Below are positions 27,301-36,035 of a stretch of 64,000 nucleotides of DNA, in pieces. The stretch is from Rhodocytophaga aerolata (GTDB taxonomy: Bacteria > Bacteroidota > Bacteroidia > Cytophagales > 172606-1): positions 62,001 to 126,000 of the forward strand of contig NZ_JAUKPO010000006.1 of NCBI RefSeq assembly GCF_030503435.1. The letters are read 5' to 3'. Position numbers and translations under genes: made by a program. The notes below the pieces were generated by a model. It was not told the origin of the DNA, did no database searches, and saw only the letters and a program-made list of their open reading frames with translations. Each line of letters starts with the position of its first letter. Within the stretch, counting starts at the first letter, position 1.

Positions 27301-27505
27301 CAATACTATTGACCACCCAAAGTACAGACAAGCTTCCGGAAGTTTTAAAAAATAATGGCCAAACTTGCATGAGTGTATGAAATTGGAGAATGTTGTGTTT
27401 TCTATAACCTGTTGCATATCTACACTACTTCATATGTTCATCAGAAAAAATGGGGATTCTGCGGGAAAATATAAACTTATCTGCTTTACTACGGGTTGAA
27501 TTGAA

Positions 27506-27513
27506 TATATTTG
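27506..27513 (+). promoter_or_regulatory. TATATTTG -7 box upstream of the YpdA-type gene
   Basis: This matches TAnnTTTG and lies 34 bp before the ATG at 27548, a normal leader length for Bacteroidota. No clear -33 box is seen. Confidence 0.4.
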
Positions 27514-27547
27514 AGATTGGTGTTCTTCTAAGAATAAAAGCAAACCT

Positions 27548-28537
27548 ATGGAAATATTAGATATCGTAGTAGTAGGCGGTGGCCCCTGTGGACTTGCCTG
27601 TGCGATTGAAGCCTCCAGACAGAAACTGACACACATTGTACTGGAAAAAGGCAGCCTTACTGAATCTATCCGGAAGTACCCGAAACGGATGAAATTTTTT
27701 TCTACCGCAGAAAATATTGAAATCGGAGGCATTCCTTTTTCTACCTCTAATGTAAAAGCTACCCGCGACGAAGCCCTGCAATACTACCGCAAAGTAGTAG
27801 CCTATTATAAAGTAAACTTCCGGCTCTTTACGGAGGTAACTGGTATAGCCAAACAAGGAGATGTTTTTGAAGTGCATACGAGAGGCGACGAAAGATTTTT
27901 TGCAAAAAATGTTGTTATTGCTACCGGCTATTTCGACTTCCCCCGTATTCTGGGTATTCCCGGAGAAAATCTGCCGCATGTATCGCATTATTATGATGAG
28001 CCATTTAAATACTCATTTACTAAAGTAGTAATCGTGGGTGGAGGAAATTCAGCTATAGAGGCAGCTCTGGAATTGTACCGCCACGATGTAGATGTAACGA
28101 TTGTACACAAGTTTGAGGATTTTACGCCTACAGCTAAATACTGGCTTACACCCGATCTGCGAAACCGCATCCGGGAAGGAAAAGTTAAAGTGCTGTTCCA
28201 TACAGAAATAAAAGCAATAGAACCTGGCAAAATCCTGATAGAAAATAACCAGACACATGAACCCAGAGAGCTTCCTGCTGATTTTGTATTTCTACTGGTA
28301 GGTTATTTGCCGGATGCAAAACTGCTGAAAGAGTCTGGGATTGAACTTACGCCTGATACGCTGGTGCCTACCTACGATTCACAAACGTTTGAAACAAATG
28401 TAAAAGGCCTTTATTTGGCAGGCACTATAGTCGCGGGTATACATACCGAAAAGATATTTATTGAAAATGGCCGTGAGCATGCCAAAGCTATAGTGGCAGA
28501 TATTGCCAGCAAACATTCAGTGACTGCCGAAAAATGA
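27548..28537 (+). CDS. ypdA: YpdA-family putative bacillithiol disulfide reductase
   Basis: The 329-residue flavoprotein has an N-terminal FAD-binding VVVGGGPCGLACAIEA (7-22), the YpdA-typical segment IRKYPKRMKFFSTAENIEIGG (about 41-61), a second dinucleotide site VIVGGGNSAIEAALELY (about 160-176) for NADPH, and a C-terminal GLYLAGTIVAG. YpdA enzymes reduce bacillithiol disulfide with NADPH and lack the CxxC pair of thioredoxin reductases; none is visible here either. Bacillithiol occurs in some Bacteroidota, so the role is plausible, but no bacillithiol biosynthesis gene lies in the window. It is a single-gene unit with a strong terminator. Confidence 0.88.
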   Translation: MEILDIVVVGGGPCGLACAIEASRQKLTHIVLEKGSLTESIRKYPKRMKFFSTAENIEIGGIPFSTSNVKATRDEALQYYRKVVAYYKVNFRLFTEVTGIAKQGDVFEVHTRGDERFFAKNVVIATGYFDFPRILGIPGENLPHVSHYYDEPFKYSFTKVVIVGGGNSAIEAALELYRHDVDVTIVHKFEDFTPTAKYWLTPDLRNRIREGKVKVLFHTEIKAIEPGKILIENNQTHEPRELPADFVFLLVGYLPDAKLLKESGIELTPDTLVPTYDSQTFETNVKGLYLAGTIVAGIHTEKIFIENGREHAKAIVADIASKHSVTAEK

Positions 28538-28556
28538 TAAACCATTTGGCTACACT

Positions 28557-28594
28557 CAACCCAAAAGACACCCTGAAAGGTGTCTTTTGGGTTG
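28557..28594. terminator. Perfect 16-bp hairpin after the YpdA-type gene
   Basis: CAACCCAAAAGACACC pairs perfectly with its complement across a 6-nt loop, 20 bp past the stop codon. The 3' arm carries TCTTTTGGG rather than a clean T tail, but strength and position support a terminator. Confidence 0.75.
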
Positions 28595-28715
28595 TATGCA
28601 CCTTCTCTAGCAAATCCATGAATGTAGAATACCTCTCCAGACTATAGTTGCCCCTGAAAAGCTAAAAAATATAGGCTGTATAAATATATTCACGCCTGCG
28701 TTACGCAAAACTGAG

Positions 28716-28723
28716 TATATTTG
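28716..28723 (+). promoter_or_regulatory. TATATTTG -7 box only 4 nt before the pyrD start
   Basis: The box matches TAnnTTTG. If used, transcription would begin at or next to the ATG (28728), giving a leaderless or nearly leaderless pyrD mRNA. purM shows the same arrangement. Confidence 0.4.
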
Positions 28724-28727
28724 CTTT

Positions 28728-29771
28728 ATGTACAAAGCTCTACTCCAGCCGCTTTTATTTAACCTGGAAGCTGAAAAAGCCCACGAATTTGTTTTCAACT
28801 CTGTAAAGCAAACCTTTAAGTTATCTCCCATAGCTTCAGTCTTTAAGCGTCAATATACCTTTGAGCATCCGGCTTTGGAACGGGAAGTTTTCGGGTTGAA
28901 GTTTAAAAATCCGGTAGGTTTGGCTGCAGGTTTCGACAAAAATGCTGAACTGACAGATGAACTGGCCTGTATGGGTTTTGGCTTCATAGAAATAGGAACG
29001 CTTACTCCTCGGCCACAGGAGGGAAATCCTAAACCCAGAATGTTCCGTCTGAAAGAAGATAAGGCCCTAATTAACCGCATGGGCTTTAATAACCAGGGGG
29101 TAGAAGTAGCAGCACACCGTTTAAAAAACCGCAAATCAGACATTATTATTGGGGGCAATATTGGCAAGAACAAAAACACACCAAACGAACAGGCTTTATC
29201 AGATTACTTGTTCTGTTTCGATGCATTATATGACGTAGTAGATTATTTTGTGGTAAATGTAAGTTCGCCTAACACACCCAACCTGCGCGATTTACAGGAA
29301 AAAGAACCACTTACCCAACTGTTGCAAAGTTTACAGAACCGTAACCAGTCGAAGCCCAAGCTTAAGCCTATTTTGCTGAAAATCGCCCCTGATTTAACGG
29401 ATGGCCAACTGGATGATATTATAGATATAGTGAAACAAACGCGCATTGCCGGGGTTGTAGCGACTAATACTACCATTAGCCGCGAAGGGCTGCACACCGA
29501 TAAAGCTACCATCCAGGCCATTGGTGCCGGTGGACTAAGCGGCCAGCCCCTGAAAAAACGGTCAACCGAAGTAATCCGTTATTTAACAGAAAAATCTGGC
29601 AAAGCTTTTCCCGTTATTGGGGTAGGAGGTATTGCTTCGGCAGCAGATGCCCTGGAAAAACTGAAAGCCGGAGCTTCCCTGGTGCAGTATTATACCGGAT
29701 TTATTTATCAGGGTCCGGAACTGGCGAAAAAAATTAACCAGGCAATTATTCAACAAAAAGAGTATATTTAA
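28728..29771 (+). CDS. pyrD: Quinone-dependent dihydroorotate dehydrogenase (class 2)
   Basis: The 347-residue enzyme oxidises dihydroorotate to orotate in pyrimidine synthesis and passes electrons to quinone. The N-terminal helical extension (1-40, [20 protein letters not shown]) that docks on the membrane marks class 2. FMN and substrate motifs follow: [61 protein letters not shown] with the catalytic Ser, and VATNTT, then [10 protein letters not shown] and IGVGGI at the FMN phosphate site. The length is normal. A -7 box ends 4 nt before the ATG. A terminator follows, so it is separate from ftsK. Confidence 0.96.
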   Translation: MYKALLQPLLFNLEAEKAHEFVFNSVKQTFKLSPIASVFKRQYTFEHPALEREVFGLKFKNPVGLAAGFDKNAELTDELACMGFGFIEIGTLTPRPQEGNPKPRMFRLKEDKALINRMGFNNQGVEVAAHRLKNRKSDIIIGGNIGKNKNTPNEQALSDYLFCFDALYDVVDYFVVNVSSPNTPNLRDLQEKEPLTQLLQSLQNRNQSKPKLKPILLKIAPDLTDGQLDDIIDIVKQTRIAGVVATNTTISREGLHTDKATIQAIGAGGLSGQPLKKRSTEVIRYLTEKSGKAFPVIGVGGIASAADALEKLKAGASLVQYYTGFIYQGPELAKKINQAIIQQKEYI

Positions 29772-29940
29772 TTTGAAAATTTGAGAATGTGGAAATATGA
29801 AAAGTAGGTGTATTTCAAAATTCCACATTTTTTTTCGTTCGTAGAATCGCATCTGCATGGCAGGTATACAGCAAAAATTTGATGACTATACGTTCTAAGC
29901 ATTTCGACATTTTCAAATTTGCATATTTCCAACTTACCCG
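29771..29940. repeat. Dispersed AT-rich intergenic repeat, copies A and B (inverted pair)
   Basis: Copy A (29771-29805, ATTTGAAAATTTGAGAATGT...) reads on the plus strand and copy B (29905-29935, ACATTTTCAAATTTGCATA...) on the minus strand. They flank the 147-bp gap between pyrD and ftsK. Similar words recur at 34543, 39752, 39930, 46990 and 59364. Confidence 0.5.
29786..29836 (+). terminator. pyrD terminator built from the AT-rich repeat
   Basis: A 17-bp stem (29786-29802 with 29813-29829, two mismatches) and a 10-nt loop are followed by a T run of about seven. The 5' arm is part of the dispersed AATTTGAAAAT/GAATGTGGAAA repeat, so here the repeat forms the terminator. Confidence 0.65.
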
Positions 29941-29942
29941 GC

Positions 29943-32486
29943 ATGGCAAAAAATACCTTTAAAGAGAATACGTTTAAAAAAGACAATGAAATAAAAAAGC
30001 CCGGGCCATCTGTTGCTAGTGCTACGGTTGCAGCGCCGAAGGCACCCAGGCGTAAATGGTTTACCTTTCTAGCCGATAGAAGATTTCATCTGACCGGAGG
30101 CTTCTTCTTAATATTTATTTCCTTGTTTCTAGCTGTATCTTTTGTTTCCTACTTATTTACCGGCAAAGCCGACCAGAGTATTGTCGATTCTGTTTTTGAT
30201 GCGACTGTCCGTGAGTCGGGGGCCGAGGTAGAAAACTGGATGCGGCTGACTGGTGCTGTAATCTCTCACTTGTTCATATTCCGCTGGTTTGGAATAGCTT
30301 CTTTTCTGTTTATTCCCGTATTTTTCTTTGCAGGCTATAAAATAGTATTCCGGCGGGAGTTATTTCCGATTGCCACCTTAACCAGTTTTTCCGTTTTTTC
30401 CATCCTGTGGATAAGCCTGCTGCTGGGATATGTTATTCTTATTTCGCACGAAGAGAGTTTCCTGGGCTTTTTGTCTGGCGGTATTGGCTATGAGTTTGCC
30501 CTCATGATGGACAGCCTGATCGGATGGGGCACTTTGTTATTTATTGCCTTCTCACTGATCGTATTCATTATCTTCTTTTTTGATGTTACCTCCATTAAAG
30601 GGTTTAATACCAAAATAAACGAGAAAATTAAAGACATAGAAGAAGCCCATAAAGAAGAGGTGGATTTTACCCCATCACCCAAAATAGTAGAAAGAGAACC
30701 CGAACCTGCCTTTGTAAAAAGTCCGGTTACTGGCGAAGAAAGAGTACTTTCACCCACCGTAATGGCTATGAAAGATACCCGGACGGAAGTTTCCTTAAGC
30801 CCTGCCGTTTCCGCCAGTCAGCATACCTCATACACGAATGGGTCTGCCGCAACTACCAAAAAGCAGGGAGGCGTAGAATTCAGCATAGAAGAACGGCATG
30901 AAGAACCGGAACTGGAAATAGCCCCTGTGGTGGAAGAGGAAGAATCTAATACTAACTATGCCCAGGTGTTTGGCAACTATGACCCTACTCTGGATTTGCC
31001 AAATTACCAGTATCCGCCCATTGAACTGCTGAATGAATACCAGACTGATAAAGTCCAGGTAAGTGTAGAAGAACTGGAAGCCAATAAAGATAGAATTGTA
31101 GAAACCCTGGCCAATTACAGCATTGGCATTGCTTCTATTAAAGCTACCATTGGGCCAACGGTAACCTTATATGAGATTATCCCGGAAGCTGGGGTACGAA
31201 TTTCCAAAATTAAAAATCTGGAAGACGATATTGCCTTGAGTTTATCTGCCCTAGGTATCCGGATTATTGCCCCTATTCCTGGCAAAGGCACCATTGGTAT
31301 AGAAGTGCCGAACAAAAACCGCGAAATGGTATCTATGCGCTCAGTATTGGCTACCGACAAGTTTATGAAAAGTAGCATGGAGTTGCCAGTCGTATTAGGA
31401 AAGACTATCGCCAACGAACTGTTTATGACAGACCTGGCTAAAATGCCTCACTTGCTGATGGCGGGTGCTACTGGCCAGGGTAAGTCTGTAGGCTTGAATG
31501 TGATTCTGACTTCTCTTATTTATAAAAAGCACCCTTCCCAGCTGAAATTTGTACTGGTAGACCCTAAGAAAGTAGAGCTTACCCTGTTTAATAAAATTGA
31601 ACGCCATTTCCTGGCTATGTTGCCAGATGGTGCCGAACCTATTATTACAGATACAAAAAAAGTTGTAAATACGCTTAATTCACTTTGTATAGAAATGGAT
31701 ATGCGCTACGACCTGCTGAAAGATGCCGGTTGCCGCAACCTGAAAGAATACAACCATAAATTTATTGAACGCCGCCTGAATCCAGAGAAGGGTCACCGGT
31801 TTATGCCCTATATTGTACTGGTCATAGATGAGTTAGCCGATCTGATGATGACGGCAGGGAAGGAAGTGGAACAGCCCATTGCCCGCCTCGCACAGCTGGC
31901 CCGTGCAATAGGTATTCACCTAGTGGTAGCTACCCAGCGGCCTTCTGTAAACGTAATCACCGGTATTATTAAAGCAAACTTCCCGGCCCGTTTGTCTTTT
32001 AAAGTAACTTCTAAAATAGATTCCAGAACCATTCTGGACACCGGAGGTGCCGACCAGTTGGTAGGGCAAGGCGATATGCTGTTATCTACTGGCTCAGATA
32101 TTATCCGCCTGCAATGTGCCTTTGTAGATACCCCCGAGGTAGACCGTATTTGCGACTTTATCGGTAACCAGCGTGGCTATGATTCAGCGTACATACTTCC
32201 TGAATATGAAGGAGATGAAAGTGGGGAAGAGAAAAGTGAATTTGACCCAGCTAACCGAGATCCTTTATTTGAAGATGCGGCCAGAGTTATTGTAACGCAT
32301 CAACAGGGAAGTACTTCTTTGCTGCAACGACGGCTGAAACTGGGCTATAACCGGGCAGGCCGCCTGATAGATCAACTGGAGTCTGCCGGAGTGGTAGGCC
32401 CCTTTGAAGGAAGTAAAGCCAGAGAGGTGCTCATTCCTGATGAAAATAGTTTGGAACAATTATTGAACAAATTGAACAATAATTGA
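29943..32486 (+). CDS. ftsK: DNA translocase FtsK/SpoIIIE
   Basis: The 847-residue protein is taken to start at MAKNTFKEN (29943); an upstream in-frame ATG at 29919 lies inside the intergenic repeat. Four N-terminal membrane helices (about 45-215) anchor it at the septum, and an acidic, variable linker follows (about 230-350). The alpha domain (about 360-460) precedes the motor domain with Walker A GATGQGKSVG (Lys514), Walker B YIVLVIDELADLMM, and TQRPSVNVITGIIKANFPARLSF. The gamma winged helix that reads polar DNA motifs is at the C-terminus (about 775-835, TSLLQRRLKLGYNRAGRLIDQLE). It pumps chromosomal DNA at division and activates XerCD at dif. All domains are present. Confidence 0.96.
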   Translation: MAKNTFKENTFKKDNEIKKPGPSVASATVAAPKAPRRKWFTFLADRRFHLTGGFFLIFISLFLAVSFVSYLFTGKADQSIVDSVFDATVRESGAEVENWMRLTGAVISHLFIFRWFGIASFLFIPVFFFAGYKIVFRRELFPIATLTSFSVFSILWISLLLGYVILISHEESFLGFLSGGIGYEFALMMDSLIGWGTLLFIAFSLIVFIIFFFDVTSIKGFNTKINEKIKDIEEAHKEEVDFTPSPKIVEREPEPAFVKSPVTGEERVLSPTVMAMKDTRTEVSLSPAVSASQHTSYTNGSAATTKKQGGVEFSIEERHEEPELEIAPVVEEEESNTNYAQVFGNYDPTLDLPNYQYPPIELLNEYQTDKVQVSVEELEANKDRIVETLANYSIGIASIKATIGPTVTLYEIIPEAGVRISKIKNLEDDIALSLSALGIRIIAPIPGKGTIGIEVPNKNREMVSMRSVLATDKFMKSSMELPVVLGKTIANELFMTDLAKMPHLLMAGATGQGKSVGLNVILTSLIYKKHPSQLKFVLVDPKKVELTLFNKIERHFLAMLPDGAEPIITDTKKVVNTLNSLCIEMDMRYDLLKDAGCRNLKEYNHKFIERRLNPEKGHRFMPYIVLVIDELADLMMTAGKEVEQPIARLAQLARAIGIHLVVATQRPSVNVITGIIKANFPARLSFKVTSKIDSRTILDTGGADQLVGQGDMLLSTGSDIIRLQCAFVDTPEVDRICDFIGNQRGYDSAYILPEYEGDESGEEKSEFDPANRDPLFEDAARVIVTHQQGSTSLLQRRLKLGYNRAGRLIDQLESAGVVGPFEGSKAREVLIPDENSLEQLLNKLNNN

Positions 32487-32594
32487 TGCCCCGAGTTACT
32501 TACTAGCATAACCAAATGTGGTAGTTTTCGTGTAGAAATAAGGGTATCTTGTTTGCTTACAGATATTTATAAGACTATTTATTAACATACCTTA

Positions 32595-33239
32595 ATGAAA
32601 AGAATTAACCTCTTACTTGCTTTTGTATTTTTATGTACTGGAGCACTAATGGCACAAAAAGACAAGCGTGCCGAAGAAATACTAGATGCCATGAGCGACA
32701 AATACAAAGCTTTTCATGCGTTCAAAGCACAATTTACCTATACTATGGAAAGCCCCTCGGCCGGTGTAAATGAAACATACAATGGCGATCTTACGGTAAA
32801 AGGCCCTAAATATTATATGAATCTGGGGGAGCAAGAAATTATTAACAATGGCTCTACCGTATGGACGTATATTAAAGAAACAAACGAAGTAAATATTTCT
32901 GATTATGAACCGGATGAAGATGAGATTACCCCATCTAAGATTTTCAGTATTTATAAAAAAGGGTACAAATACAATTTTGTAGAAGAAAAGAAAGAAGGCG
33001 GCCAGGTATACGAAATAGTAGATTTGATTCCGGAAGATAAAAACAAGAATATTTTCAAGGTGCGCATTACGGTAAACAAAAAAGACAGATCCATGAAAAG
33101 CTTGCGTGTATTCGAAAAGAGTGGCAACCGGTATGTATACACCGTTAACCGTTTTACCCCGGTAGAAACGATAGACGACAACTTTTTTGCGTTTGATAAA
33201 TCTAAATACAAAGGCGTAGAAATTATAGACTTGCGGTAA
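32595..33239 (+). CDS. lolA: LolA-like outer-membrane lipoprotein carrier
   Basis: The 214-residue protein has a signal peptide (LLLAFVFLCTGALMAQ, cleavage near 21) and a LolA/LolB-type fold: AEEILDAMSDKYKAFHAFKAQFTYTM, YNGDLTVKGPKYYMNLGEQEIINNGSTVWTY, and a C-terminal half with VYEIVDLIPEDKNKNIFKVRITVNKKD. LolA moves lipoproteins across the periplasm to the outer membrane, which suits an organism with many lipoproteins. LolA commonly follows ftsK, as here (108 bp gap), also in other phyla. It is followed by a terminator. Confidence 0.88.
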   Translation: MKRINLLLAFVFLCTGALMAQKDKRAEEILDAMSDKYKAFHAFKAQFTYTMESPSAGVNETYNGDLTVKGPKYYMNLGEQEIINNGSTVWTYIKETNEVNISDYEPDEDEITPSKIFSIYKKGYKYNFVEEKKEGGQVYEIVDLIPEDKNKNIFKVRITVNKKDRSMKSLRVFEKSGNRYVYTVNRFTPVETIDDNFFAFDKSKYKGVEIIDLR

Positions 33240-33259
33240 GTCACTTACTTACCTGTTTG

Positions 33260-33298
33260 ATCCCTCACAGCAAATAAAAACTGTGAGGGATTTTTGTT
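33260..33298 (+). terminator. Rho-independent terminator after the LolA-like gene
   Basis: ATCCCTCACAG pairs perfectly with CTGTGAGGGAT across a 10-nt loop and runs into TTTTTGTTT. It ends the ftsK-lolA unit. Confidence 0.88.
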
Positions 33299-33370
33299 TC
33301 TAGCCATTCAGCTAGTAGGTTTACATTGCATTATGTATTCTATTACAAAGCCATATAACCGGAATAACCT

Positions 33371-34186
33371 ATGACACGGAAAGAACTATTTCAACAAATG
33401 ACCCAAAAACAGTCTTACTTATGTGTAGGATTAGATACAGATATACAAAAAATACCATCACACCTCCGGTCAGCAGACGATCCCATTTTTGAGTTTAACA
33501 AACAAATTATTGATGCAACAGCCGATTTCTGTGTAGCCTATAAACCCAATACAGCCTTTTATGAAGCTACGGGAGCTAAAGGCTGGGAAAGCCTGCAAAA
33601 AACACTGGAATATATTCCTAAAAACTTCTTTAAAATAGCCGATGCCAAACGGGGTGATATCGGCAATACGTCTGGTTTGTATGCCCGTGCATTTTTTGAG
33701 CAGATGCAGGCCGATGCCGTTACAGTAGCCCCTTACATGGGCGAAGATTCTGTAAAACCTTTTCTGGCTTTTGAAAATAAGTGGGTAATCCTGCTGGCCT
33801 TAACCTCCAACCCGGGCAGCCAGGATTTTCAGACAAAGCTATTAACCTCAGAAAAACCATTGTTTGAGCAAGTAATAACTACCGCTGCTACCTGGGCCGA
33901 TGCCGATAAATTGATGTATGTAGTAGGGGCTACCCAGGCAGAGCAGTTTCATAAAATCAGGCAACTAGCACCAGACCATTTTTTGTTGGTGCCAGGCGTA
34001 GGAGCGCAAGGAGGAGATTTACAGTTACTTTCTCAACATGGCATGAACAAGCAGTGCGGACTATTGGTAAATGCCTCCAGGGCAATTATTTATGCATCGG
34101 CTAACAAAGATTTTGCTGCAAAAGCCGCCAGAGAAGCACAGTCGATACAGCAAGAAATGGCAATTTACCTGGAAAAATATCTGTAA
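33371..34186 (+). CDS. pyrF: Orotidine-5'-phosphate decarboxylase (type 2)
   Basis: The 271-residue enzyme decarboxylates OMP to UMP, the last step of UMP synthesis. Diagnostic segments are YLCVGLDTDIQKIP at the start of the barrel, CVAYKPNTAFYEATG, the catalytic motif FKIADAKRGDIGNTS (Lys and Asp residues of the DxKxxD-type tetrad), VTVAPYMGEDSVKPFL, ILLALTSNPGSQDFQ, and FLLVPGVGAQGGDL with VNASRAIIYAS at the phosphate-binding end. Length and motifs fit the longer type-2 group. pyrD lies 4.6 kb upstream on the same strand, but in a separate unit. Confidence 0.95.
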   Translation: MTRKELFQQMTQKQSYLCVGLDTDIQKIPSHLRSADDPIFEFNKQIIDATADFCVAYKPNTAFYEATGAKGWESLQKTLEYIPKNFFKIADAKRGDIGNTSGLYARAFFEQMQADAVTVAPYMGEDSVKPFLAFENKWVILLALTSNPGSQDFQTKLLTSEKPLFEQVITTAATWADADKLMYVVGATQAEQFHKIRQLAPDHFLLVPGVGAQGGDLQLLSQHGMNKQCGLLVNASRAIIYASANKDFAAKAAREAQSIQQEMAIYLEKYL

Positions 34187-34266
34187 ATCAGCAGAAACTA
34201 TTCCGGTTGAACTTAATTGAAGCTACCTTTGCTTATTATTTTATAGACGATTAAACTGACTGAGCC

Positions 34267-34536
34267 ATGAGTAAATTTCATGCACCTGAAAAGACAATCT
34301 ATGTATGTGTAGGCAGCAAATGCGGGAAAAAAGGCGGAAAAGCTATTTGTAAAGAATTCAAAGATATTATTAAAACAAATGGATTAAAAGATGAAGTTGA
34401 AATAGTAAAAACAGAATGTACCGACCGTTGCAAGTTTGCTCCGGTGCTTTCTATTCAACCGGCCAATGTGTGGGTAAAGGAATACGATGAGAGAGATGCT
34501 TTTAAATTCCTGAAAATAGCCTACAATGAAGAGTAG
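34267..34536 (+). CDS. Thioredoxin-like [2Fe-2S] ferredoxin
   Basis: The 89-residue protein resembles stand-alone thioredoxin-fold [2Fe-2S] ferredoxins: KTIYVCVGSKCGKKGG at the N-terminus and ECTDRCKFAPVLSIQPANVWV at the C-terminal half. The likely cluster ligands are Cys14, Cys19, Cys51 and Cys55, the usual C-x4-C and C-x3-C spacing. It is a small cytoplasmic electron carrier or Fe-S protector; the redox partner is unknown. It follows pyrF by 80 bp and converges on ferritin with a shared terminator, an iron-linked neighbourhood. Confidence 0.85.
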   Translation: MSKFHAPEKTIYVCVGSKCGKKGGKAICKEFKDIIKTNGLKDEVEIVKTECTDRCKFAPVLSIQPANVWVKEYDERDAFKFLKIAYNEE

Positions 34537-34542
34537 GATAAT

Positions 34543-34577
34543 TTGAAAATGTAGAGATGTGAAAATCTAGACATTGT
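34543..34577 (+). repeat. Dispersed AT-rich intergenic repeat, copy C
   Basis: ATTTGAAAATGTAGAGATGT and the following GAAAATCTAGACATTG resemble the repeat words seen around 29771. It fills the gap between the ferredoxin stop and the terminator. Confidence 0.4.
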
Positions 34578-34579
34578 AT

Positions 34580-34628
34580 AAAAGAAAAGACCTCACCGGT
34601 TTCTGAAGCCGGTGAGGTCTTTTCTTTT
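34580..34628. terminator. Bidirectional terminator shared by ferredoxin and ferritin
   Basis: A perfect 20-bp stem (34580-34599 with 34609-34628) and 9-nt loop, A-rich on one flank and T-rich on the other, sits between two convergent stop codons. It can end transcripts in both directions. Confidence 0.92.
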
Positions 34629-34646
34629 ATATATGGAAAGGAATTA

Positions 34647-35168
34647 TCATTCGTATTTGATTTTTGGAATTTGATGGTCAATTTCCCAGCGGCCAGTACC
34701 TTCTTCGCCAATAACATCAAACAACTCCAACGCCCTTCTGGCTACATATTCTTCTTCTTTCTGTTCGTTCAGGAACCAGTTCATAAATTCCACCGTCATA
34801 TAATCTTTTGCCTTGTGGCATTTATCTACGATGTTATTAATAGATTGGGTAATTAAAACTTCCTGCTCTAAAGCCTCTTCAAATACTTCGCGGAAAGAGT
34901 TAAACTCAAACTTTACATCTAAGATAGTCGGAGAAACGGCCGTACCACCCAGATCCAGTACATATTTGAAAATTTTCAGCATGTGCTGACGCTCTTCGTC
35001 TGACTGCTTATAAAAATGATCGGCACTGTTGTCAAATCCATTTCTGTCGCACCAGGAAGCCATAGCCAGATACAGGGCAGATGAATGCGCTTCTTTTCTG
35101 ATCTGATCATTCAAAACAGCTTCTATTTCTTCGGTTAATGAAGTTTTAAGTCTCAATAAATCTTTCAT
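34647..35168 (-). CDS. ftnA: Ferritin, bacterial non-heme type
   Basis: The 173-residue four-helix protein stores iron as ferric mineral. Ferroxidase residues are visible in order: Glu in LNDQIRKEAHSSALYLAMASW (helix A; the E of RKEAH near residue 26), the DEERQHMLKIFKYV segment (helix B, Glu and His), and VFEEALEQEVLITQSIN and NEQKEEEYVARRALELFD in helices C and D. Length is standard and no heme-ligand Met of bacterioferritin is evident. It is monocistronic and convergent with the ferredoxin gene. Oxidative or iron-linked control is likely in this family, but no operator was recognised. Confidence 0.95.
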   Translation of the reverse strand: MKDLLRLKTSLTEEIEAVLNDQIRKEAHSSALYLAMASWCDRNGFDNSADHFYKQSDEERQHMLKIFKYVLDLGGTAVSPTILDVKFEFNSFREVFEEALEQEVLITQSINNIVDKCHKAKDYMTVEFMNWFLNEQKEEEYVARRALELFDVIGEEGTGRWEIDHQIPKIKYE

Positions 35169-35393
35169 GGGAGTAAAATTAGTTTACTTACAAATTCAGT
35201 GTTATATACAGCACTATGTATGTTCCGGCAATCGGCAGGTAAATAATGCTTTTTGTACATGGGTAATCATCTGAAACCCTGGTGTGTACACGTAAATTAC
35301 AACGGCAATATACGTTGTTTGGTTCAAAAAAGTATCAGGTAAGCCTAGTTTTTGGCTAATTTAGAAAGAGATTAAAGAAGAATAAAAACAGAA

Positions 35394-35789
35394 CTATTTT
35401 ACTAAGCGGCAGAGTCTTTCTTTGAGAATACTATTCAATTCCAGCATCACTTTGGCCCCGGCTAACAGTTCTTTGAGTGCAGCAATTTCGGCCAATGTAA
35501 GTACGTAGCAGTGTTCGCAGGCGCAGGGAGAAATGATTTCTATATCCGATGAACGTTCCGGGCAGGCAGCCATATCTGGAAGGTTCACTTTGTCTACTAA
35601 TGTTTTCAACCGGAAAAAACAAAGGATACTGAATTTAATTGCTCTCCCACCAAAATCGACATAAAAACAGTTTTCTACATCTGACTGATACACACAACCT
35701 GCTTCTGTACGGAAAACTTCTTCTAATATGGTGTTACGCTTTTCTTTAAGTATCATTGGTATTGCCTGCATTGGAATTGAATTACACAA
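35394..35789 (-). CDS. Cys-rich conserved protein, DUF6686-like
   Basis: The 131-residue protein carries scattered cysteines (GCVYQSDVENCFYVDFGG, FSILCFF, MAACPERS, SPCACEHCYVLTLAEIAALKELL). The segment 'C-x-Y...C-F-x-V-x-F-G...I-K-F' resembles small Bacteroidota proteins grouped, from memory, as DUF6686; this was not checked. The CACEHC cluster could bind a metal. A start at Met7 or Met12 is also possible (MQAIPMILKEKRN). It has no signal peptide, and its function is unknown. Confidence 0.7.
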   Translation of the reverse strand: MCNSIPMQAIPMILKEKRNTILEEVFRTEAGCVYQSDVENCFYVDFGGRAIKFSILCFFRLKTLVDKVNLPDMAACPERSSDIEIISPCACEHCYVLTLAEIAALKELLAGAKVMLELNSILKERLCRLVK

Positions 35790-35973
35790 AAATATATACT
35801 ATTTAGAATAAGTCCAAATAAAATGATAAAGTTCATTATAAAGAGCATATCATAAGAAGTAACAGTTCTCCAGGGTATTTTTTAGTAAGAGTATAAGAAA
35901 GGTAAATGCTTTGTAATCAACAAGAACTATACTACACCTGGATTGCTTGGTTTATGAAACGGCCATAAAAAAG

Positions 35974-36014
35974 TAACCTGAAAAAGTTGATATTAATCAT
36001 TCTTTTTCAGGTTA
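35974..36014 (-). terminator. Terminator of the SGNH hydrolase gene
   Basis: A perfect 13-bp stem (TAACCTGAAAAAG with CTTTTTCAGGTTA) and 15-nt loop lies 22 bp past the stop codon on the minus strand, with T-rich sequence after it. Confidence 0.8.
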
Positions 36015-36035
36015 AAAATTTCTCCTAAACATAGA

